A stretch of DNA of 24,799 bases. It comes from Ophiostoma sp. CBS 140.51 (Eukaryota; Ascomycota; Sordariomycetes; Ophiostomatales; Ophiostomataceae). This document shows positions 19,695-24,799 of this stretch, one piece after another. The first letter of the stretch is position 1; each line of letters starts with the position of its first letter. Both the position numbers and the translations under genes were made by a program. The stretch is taken from the NCBI GenBank assembly GCA_029298735.1, contig JANSLP010000420.1, positions 1-24,799 on the forward strand. The letters run 5' to 3'. Below the pieces are notes generated by a model, which was given only the letters and a program-made list of their open reading frames with translations, was not told where the DNA came from and made no database searches.

Positions 19695-21170
19695 ATGCAA
19701 CTCCCTACGATCGAATCGGCGCTGCCGCAGAAGCGCAACCTCTTCTACAACGGAGACTGGCATGCCCCTGAGAGCGGCGAGTACAAGGACACGGTCAACC
19801 CAGGTACGGGTAAAGTCTTGTTCCCTGTAGCCCAGGCCAGCGCCCGTGATGTCGACACGGCCGTTCAAGCGGCGCACAAGGCCTTTGCGACATGGCGCAC
19901 GACTCCCGGGGCTAAACGTGCCGAGTACCTCAGACAGGCCGGCGATGTCATCAGAGCACACGCCGCCGAGCTTGCCTTGCTGGATGCACTCAATACAGGC
20001 AACCCCGTCGCCGAAATGGCCCGTGATGCCAATGTCGGCGCCTACTACATGGACTACTTTGGCGGCCTCATCCCCATGGTCCGCGGCGAGACCATCCCGC
20101 TGGCCTCTGACGGGTTCCACTACACTGTCCGTGAACCCTTGGGTGTCGTTGGCCGCATCATTGCCTACAACCACCCGTTGCTCTTTGCCGCCAAGATGGC
20201 CGCTCCTCTCGCTGCTGGCAACACTGTGGTCATCAAGCCACCAGACCAAGCGCCTGTCAGCTGCCTCCGTCTTGCTGAGCTGTTGGCCGATGTCTTCCCG
20301 CCTGGTGTCTTGAGCATTTTGCCTGGTGGTCCAGCATGCGGCAAGGCCTTGTCGACCCATCCCCTGGTCCAGAAGATCACCCTCATTGGCAGCGTTCCCA
20401 CAGGAAAGGCCATCCAGCGGGCAGCAGCTGACACTTTGAAGCCAACCTTGTTTGAGCTTGGTGGCAAGAATGCTCTCATTGCCTTTCCTGATGCCAACAT
20501 GGACAAACTCGTGGCCGGTGTCGTGGCAGGTATGAATTTCACCTGGGCGGGGCAGTCATGCGGTTCGACTTCACGTGTCTTTTTGCACAGCAGTATTCAC
20601 GACGAGGTTGTCCGCCGCGTCGTCGAGACCGTCCAGAAACGCTTCAATCCCGGCGTCCCGACTGATCCAGCCACCACTATGGGCTCTGTCATTGACAAGA
20701 TCGCCTACGACCGCGTCCTGGGCTTCATTGAAAGTGCTCACACTGAGGGGGCCAAACTGGCCTGTGGTGGAAAACCACCCGCAGCTGCCTTGGACGGCGA
20801 ACTGGCCGGAGGCTACTTTATCGAGCCCACCATCTTCACCGACGTCCAGCCGCACATGCGTATCGCCCGCGAGGAGATTTTTGGCCCGGTGATGTCCGTC
20901 TTTCGCTGGACTGACGAGGCAGATGTTATCAAGCAGGCCAACAGCACGGCCTATGGGCTAACAGCGGCTGTATTCACGGAGAATCTGGGTACGGCCCAGC
21001 GCACTGTTGCTCAGCTTGACGCTGGCTTCATCTGGGTCAACCAGGTCAGCAAGCACTTTGTCGGCGTACCTTTTGGCGGCTTTAAGGAATCAGGTCAGGG
21101 CCGCGAGGAGAGTCTGGACGAGCTGTTGGCTTTCACGCAGACTAAGAGTGTGAATGTTTACCTGGGGTAG
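19695..21170 (+). CDS. NAD(P)-dependent aldehyde dehydrogenase
   Basis: A single exon encodes 491 residues of the ALDH superfamily; the enzyme oxidises an aldehyde to the acid with NAD(P)+. The ATG at 19695 gives the usual short N-terminus before LFYNGDWHAPESG. Catalytic Cys289 lies in WAGQSCGSTSR. The general base Glu254 lies in FELGGKN, 35 residues earlier as expected. The cofactor segment GSVPTGKAIQRAA precedes it. EEIFGPVMSVF and SGQGREESLDEL with AFTQTKSV complete the conserved C-terminal part. The ending resembles betaine-aldehyde-type ALDHs, but substrate class cannot be fixed by sequence. No peroxisomal or mitochondrial targeting signal is apparent, so it is probably cytosolic. Its context makes it the likely partner of the ThDP decarboxylase-like enzyme. 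Confidence 0.94.
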   Translation: MQLPTIESALPQKRNLFYNGDWHAPESGEYKDTVNPGTGKVLFPVAQASARDVDTAVQAAHKAFATWRTTPGAKRAEYLRQAGDVIRAHAAELALLDALNTGNPVAEMARDANVGAYYMDYFGGLIPMVRGETIPLASDGFHYTVREPLGVVGRIIAYNHPLLFAAKMAAPLAAGNTVVIKPPDQAPVSCLRLAELLADVFPPGVLSILPGGPACGKALSTHPLVQKITLIGSVPTGKAIQRAAADTLKPTLFELGGKNALIAFPDANMDKLVAGVVAGMNFTWAGQSCGSTSRVFLHSSIHDEVVRRVVETVQKRFNPGVPTDPATTMGSVIDKIAYDRVLGFIESAHTEGAKLACGGKPPAAALDGELAGGYFIEPTIFTDVQPHMRIAREEIFGPVMSVFRWTDEADVIKQANSTAYGLTAAVFTENLGTAQRTVAQLDAGFIWVNQVSKHFVGVPFGGFKESGQGREESLDELLAFTQTKSVNVYLG

Positions 21171-21774
21171 AATTACCTGTAGGCTGGTGGATTCTTGAAT
21201 TTGTTTACTTTCCAGTTTTGAATGCAATGCAATGAAATCTAATCTGATTGTTTTACTCGAGGAATAATTGAAATTGAACATTACTGAAAAAAATGCACAT
21301 CGTAAAAAGATCAAAGCAATAACAAATAATGGAGAACCGCAAGCCTTGAAAAATCCAGTAGCACAAACAAGAAAATGACTGATCCCGTCCTCTGCAAAGG
21401 ATCATGCATTGTTGTCTTGCTTGCCATCCACTGACTCTTGTTTGTCCAGTCACACAGAACAGCACATCGGCATCACCATCCGAGCGGAATATCTGTACCC
21501 TATTGGTCGCTCATAAAAATAGGGAAGGAAAAGTGAAAGTAGATCTCATCTTTGTGTAAGGTGGTTAGGTGGCACATGTACTCCTTCCCGGACCCGAGTC
21601 GAGATTGTGTGCGGGGATCTATGATGATGGGGCTTCCCCATGAGGATTCTCCATTGAAATACTGGGGGATGTATTAATATGCCGAGGCCTTTTAAGTATT
21701 CGTGTTTTCTCACGTCTTCTTTTGATTTCTTTCAATTATCGTTGTTGATTTCGAGCAGTACGCCTCATGTCAAC
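21171..21774. other. Intergenic region, ALDH 3' end and DHA1 transporter promoter
   Basis: About 600 bp with no gene. The first 200 bp is AT-rich and fits an ALDH 3' UTR. The part before the DHA1 start is pyrimidine-rich. A CGG-N9-CCG sequence at 21468-21482 is one base short of the cluster spacing and lacks its arms, so it is not called as a site. Confidence 0.5.
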
Positions 21775-23388
21775 ATGGCTAAAACTGACGGCACTCTCCA
21801 CACTGTTCATATGGCAGAGACTGGAGGATATGTCGACGATGTAAGTCATTCTGTAATATCTTTCCATGCAATTTTAACTTATTCAAATGAACGCCTAGAA
21901 ATACGATGGCCCTCTATCCATCGAGCACCGCGCGTACCTCATCGATCGCCATGGCACGGCAGACCTCAAGCCTGTCCCATGCATGGACGACAATGACCCG
22001 TTGAACTGGCCCAAGGCGAAGAAGATAACAAACTTGTTCCTCGTGGCGTTCCACGCCATGATGGCAGCTTTCGTCACGGCCTCCATTCAGTGTGCTTTTG
22101 TCGACATCGCCGCCGACCTGCACGTTTCTGTTCAGCGAACTTCCTACTTGAGCTCGTTGGTCATTGCCATTCTGGGCGTCGCACCCCTTGTGTGGCAGCC
22201 ATTGAGTCATGTTTATGGAAGACGGCCCATCTTCCTAATATCCATGCTGTTGAGCGGCGTGGCCAATGTGGGCTGTGCCCTCAGTCAGTCCTATGCCAGC
22301 ATGGCCATCTGCCGTGCCCTCATGGGCGTCTTTATCTCTCCTGCAGCATCTCTGGGTAGCGGTGTCGTGACCGAGACGTTCTTTAAGCGAGAACGTGCTC
22401 GGTACATGGGCATCTGGACCATTATGCTGTCACTAGGTGTACCACTTGCGCCGTTGTTGTTTGGATTTGTGGCCGTGCGGATCGGGTATCGGTGGATTTA
22501 CTGGATCTTGGCTATGGTCAACGGCGTGCAGATGATTGTTTACTTTTTCTTTGGACCGGAGACACGGTATGTCCCCAGCTCGCCATCGCCGCCTCCAAAG
22601 AGCTACTTCGCTGGCTTAGTCACCTTCCGTCGTATCGACCCGACACCACTACATCCTGTGGACTTTATTCGTCCACTTTTAATGATAAACCGAGCCTGTA
22701 TCGTCATCCCGGCCGTCACCTACGCCATGATCCATCTCTGGGGCAGCATTCTAGGCTCTCTTATGATCCCACAGATTTTCCCTTCGCTTTTCCACCTCAA
22801 CACGCAGCAGATTGGCCTCCAGCAGATTGGCGCCATTGTCGGCACGTTGCTGGGTGAGCAAATCGGTGGGTACATGAGTGATGCATGGATGCTCCGGAGG
22901 GCACGTCGCACCTCATCTGGCGGGCACTTCCCCGAGCCCGAATACCGTCTCTGGCTCAGCTATATCGGCCACGGCCTCACCATCTGTGGCGTCGTCGTAT
23001 TTTTGGTGCAAGTTGAAAATGCTACACCGGGGCACTGGAACGTCACACCTGTCGTAGGTGCCGCCATTTCTTCCGCCGGCAACCAGGTTGTCACAACGGT
23101 CATGATTACTTACGCCGTCGACTGTTACCGGCCCGAGTCGGCCAGTATCGGTGTGTTTATCAACTTTGTTCGGCAAACGTGGTGTTTTACGGGGCCATTT
23201 TGGTAAGTTCTTCTCTCCAGTTTATTTCTTTTGTTCATGTACTGACGTTCAGGCTCCCACAAATGGTCAAGAAAGGCCTTGCATGCAGTGTCAGCGTATC
23301 GGCCTCACTGCTGATTGGCATCTCGGTTATTCCCACCATACTCCTGCAGTGGAAGGGTCGTCACTGGCGGCCAGAACATACATCGTAG
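21775..23388 (+). CDS. MFS transporter, DHA1 (drug:proton antiporter-1) type
   Basis: Plasma-membrane MFS protein of the DHA1-like group, usually a proton-driven exporter of small organic compounds, though some members import. Exons are 21775-21840, 21899-23202 and 23253-23388, giving 501 residues. The introns are 58 and 50 bp with GTAAGT donors and TAG/CAG acceptors. The soluble N-terminus ends in DNDPLNWPKAKK, the DP-NW motif of this group. PLSHVYGRRPIF is motif A. YMGIWTIMLSLGVPLAPLLF spans the motif C region. RWIYWILA and FGPETRY follow before the central loop. The third exon supplies the last membrane helix and a short tail, so the gene appears intact. It may export a toxic intermediate of the neighbouring pathway or be an unrelated neighbour. 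No cluster palindrome was found upstream. Confidence 0.9.
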
Positions 23389-24015
23389 TCGGTCACGAGA
23401 GGGTCCAAAATTTCTCGAAAAACCGAGAACATGACTACAAAATACACTTCACATGTTTTCTCTTGTGGCGGAGGTTGTGGCGTTCTGTATTCAGAGTGTT
23501 CAAAGTCGTCTCACGGGATCAGATTTGGCCGAACGAGTTTCCCCGGATTGGGTGTCGCCGGCTATTTACACATATATGGGGACTCTCCCATTTCTTGCGA
23601 AAATATTGCGAAGAGGTTATATGTGATAAAGTATAACTTGGGCGCTCCAGGAACGTACGAATATCCAGGAAATAACCTCCACCGGGCACTCCAGTTTGAG
23701 AAGAGCACCAGATATCTACACATTGCATATCGTCAGTCAACAGCCCATGGGGAGATTACATAAGACGGTGGCTTACATCACACGCTGAGCACTTCAGCAG
23801 CTCTTGTTTCTCTACCTGCCATATTGGACCCCGATTTCGGCTGTTTTTGGACGGATGGGTTTTGTCTAATTGGGATTTGTTAATTGGCGGATCTTGTCAA
23901 TTTCTTGGCATGCTATAGATTCGAGAACGATCTCTCATGTCACAACCATGTAAGGAGATTTTAATATTATTAAATGCTCTTGTAGCATACGTTGTCGTGC
24001 CCATTTATGATTTGC
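23389..24015. other. Intergenic region upstream of the transporter relic
   Basis: No gene is recognised. A CGG-N11-CCG sequence at 23544-23560, followed by TATTTACACATATATGG, looks like remnants of a promoter, possibly for the decayed transporter downstream. The N-terminal half of that transporter was not recognised here, so it seems to have been lost by deletion or divergence. Confidence 0.4.
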
Positions 24016-24662
24016 ATGTGGCAGCCCTGATGCGGTGCCGTCGCCATCAACTAGCTACTACTCACCCACCATCTTCAAGTCTATAGGCATGCTCTAGACC
24101 GGTATTTACGGCCTCATCAAGGCTGTTTCGGCCATCATCGTCTTCATTTTCTTTATCGATGCCACCGGCCGTAAGTGGCCTTGGATCGTGTCCTGCCTTG
24201 GCTGCTGTGTCTGCCAATTCTATCTGGCTGGTTGTTTCTCACACTGCCGCTGCCGATGCAGGTGGTAAGGCTGCCACGGCCATGATTGTGCTCTTTGGTT
24301 TCCTGTGGTCCTTTGGTGCCAACGGTCTGCCCCTCATCATTGCTTCTGAAGCTTTCCCGCCCGCACTCCGCAGTGTCGGCGGCAACTTTGCCTCCATGAT
24401 TGTCTGGCTGTGGTCCTTTGTCGTGACCAAGTCTCTGCCCAGCATGTTTGCCACTGTGGGCTACGGTGTCTACATTATCACCGGTGGTATACTCGTGTGC
24501 GCCGCCATCTACGCCTACTTCTTCATCCCCGAGACTAAGGGTCTGCGCATCGACCAGATGAACCAGCTCTTTGGCGGTGTCGGTGGCCAGACAGTCGACT
24601 ATGAAAAGCAGGTCCATGCCGAGTACGTGGAGGGTACCGTGGAGAGGAAGGAGATTGTGTAA
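24016..24662 (+). pseudogene. Decayed C-terminal half of a sugar/quinate-type MFS transporter
   Basis: The sequence encodes recognisable pieces of TM7 to the C-terminus of a sugar porter, but with several breaks. A TGA at 24028-24030 precedes CGAVAIN (family form CGANAIN). A TAG plus extra base at 24052-24055 interrupts before YYSPTIFKSIG. Another TAG lies at 24095-24097, followed by TGIYGLIKAVSAIIVF and IDATGRKWPW. The frame then changes (plus one or minus two) at about 24235-24245. From there to the TAA at 24660 the reading is intact: AATAMIVLFGFLWSFGANGL, AFPPALRSVGG and the FIPETKGLRIDQMNQLF tail. The first half of the family is missing. The C-terminal frame remains clean, so decay may be fairly recent. 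It is not a copy of the porter at 15324, whose equivalent segments differ. Confidence 0.82.
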
Positions 24663-24799
24663 GGTGGGTGGATAGTATGATTATACTTTTATTCTAAATT
24701 GCTATACGCTTTAAACAAACTTAGCTCATGGGTGAGACAACACTCTTTAAATGTTTCCAGTAATATTTTTTTGAAAAAAAAAAATCGGAATAAAACACA
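24663..24799. other. AT-rich 3' flank of the transporter relic
   Basis: AT-rich sequence with an A-run and an AATAAA word at about 24788-24793, consistent with the former 3' UTR. The window ends here. Confidence 0.35.

Noticed and set aside
21468..21482. CGG-N9-CCG upstream of the DHA1 gene as a cluster operator
   Set aside because: Spacing is nine and the arms do not match, so the DHA1 gene is not assigned to the putative regulon.
23544..23560. CGG-N11-CCG before the transporter relic as another cluster operator
   Set aside because: Spacing is eleven and the CACGG/CCGTG arms are absent.
24165..24261. Intron with a GTAAGT donor in the C-terminal transporter fragment
   Set aside because: The sequence inside still encodes recognisable transporter residues in the upstream frame (RKWPWIV and the following segment), so a frameshift in a pseudogene explains it better.

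Overview
This window is nuclear DNA of a filamentous ascomycete (Pezizomycotina, probably a Sordariomycete). The evidence is short 50-77 bp spliceosomal introns with GTAAGT-like donors, CT-rich 5' leaders, fungal-only families (a Zn2Cys6 regulator with a fungal transcription factor domain, DHA1 and sugar-porter MFS transporters) and an ERG24-type sterol reductase. The class assignment is inference.

Layout. Positions 1-1783 hold no recognisable gene. ERG24 (C-14 sterol reductase, two exons) spans 1784-3378. Right behind it, 3485-4060 carries seven dispersed copies of a GC-rich two-block element set in AT-rich spacers. The stretch to 8103 is gene-poor; near its end a short ORF with a signal-peptide-like sequence starts at 7547. 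A secreted GH3 beta-glucosidase (three exons) occupies 8104-10882.

From 11192 onward lies what looks like a catabolic cluster. It contains a class II aldolase/adducin-family protein (minus), a thiamine-diphosphate enzyme resembling benzoylformate decarboxylase (minus), a sugar-porter MFS transporter (plus), a Zn2Cys6 regulator (minus, with a GC-AG intron inside its zinc cluster), an NAD(P)-dependent aldehyde dehydrogenase (plus) and a DHA1-type MFS transporter (plus). A decayed C-terminal half of a second sugar/quinate-type transporter follows at 24016-24662.

How the genes may work together: the porter imports a carboxylated substrate, the class II aldolase-family protein cleaves or decarboxylates it, the ThDP enzyme decarboxylates a 2-oxo acid to an aldehyde, and the ALDH oxidises the aldehyde. 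The regulator would act through a palindrome, CACGG-N10-CCGTG or a close variant. This occurs upstream of the aldolase, upstream of the ThDP enzyme (two adjacent copies, in the region shared with the porter) and between the regulator and the ALDH. The pathway, its substrate and the regulator-site link are inference. The palindromes, the gene order and the protein families are seen directly.
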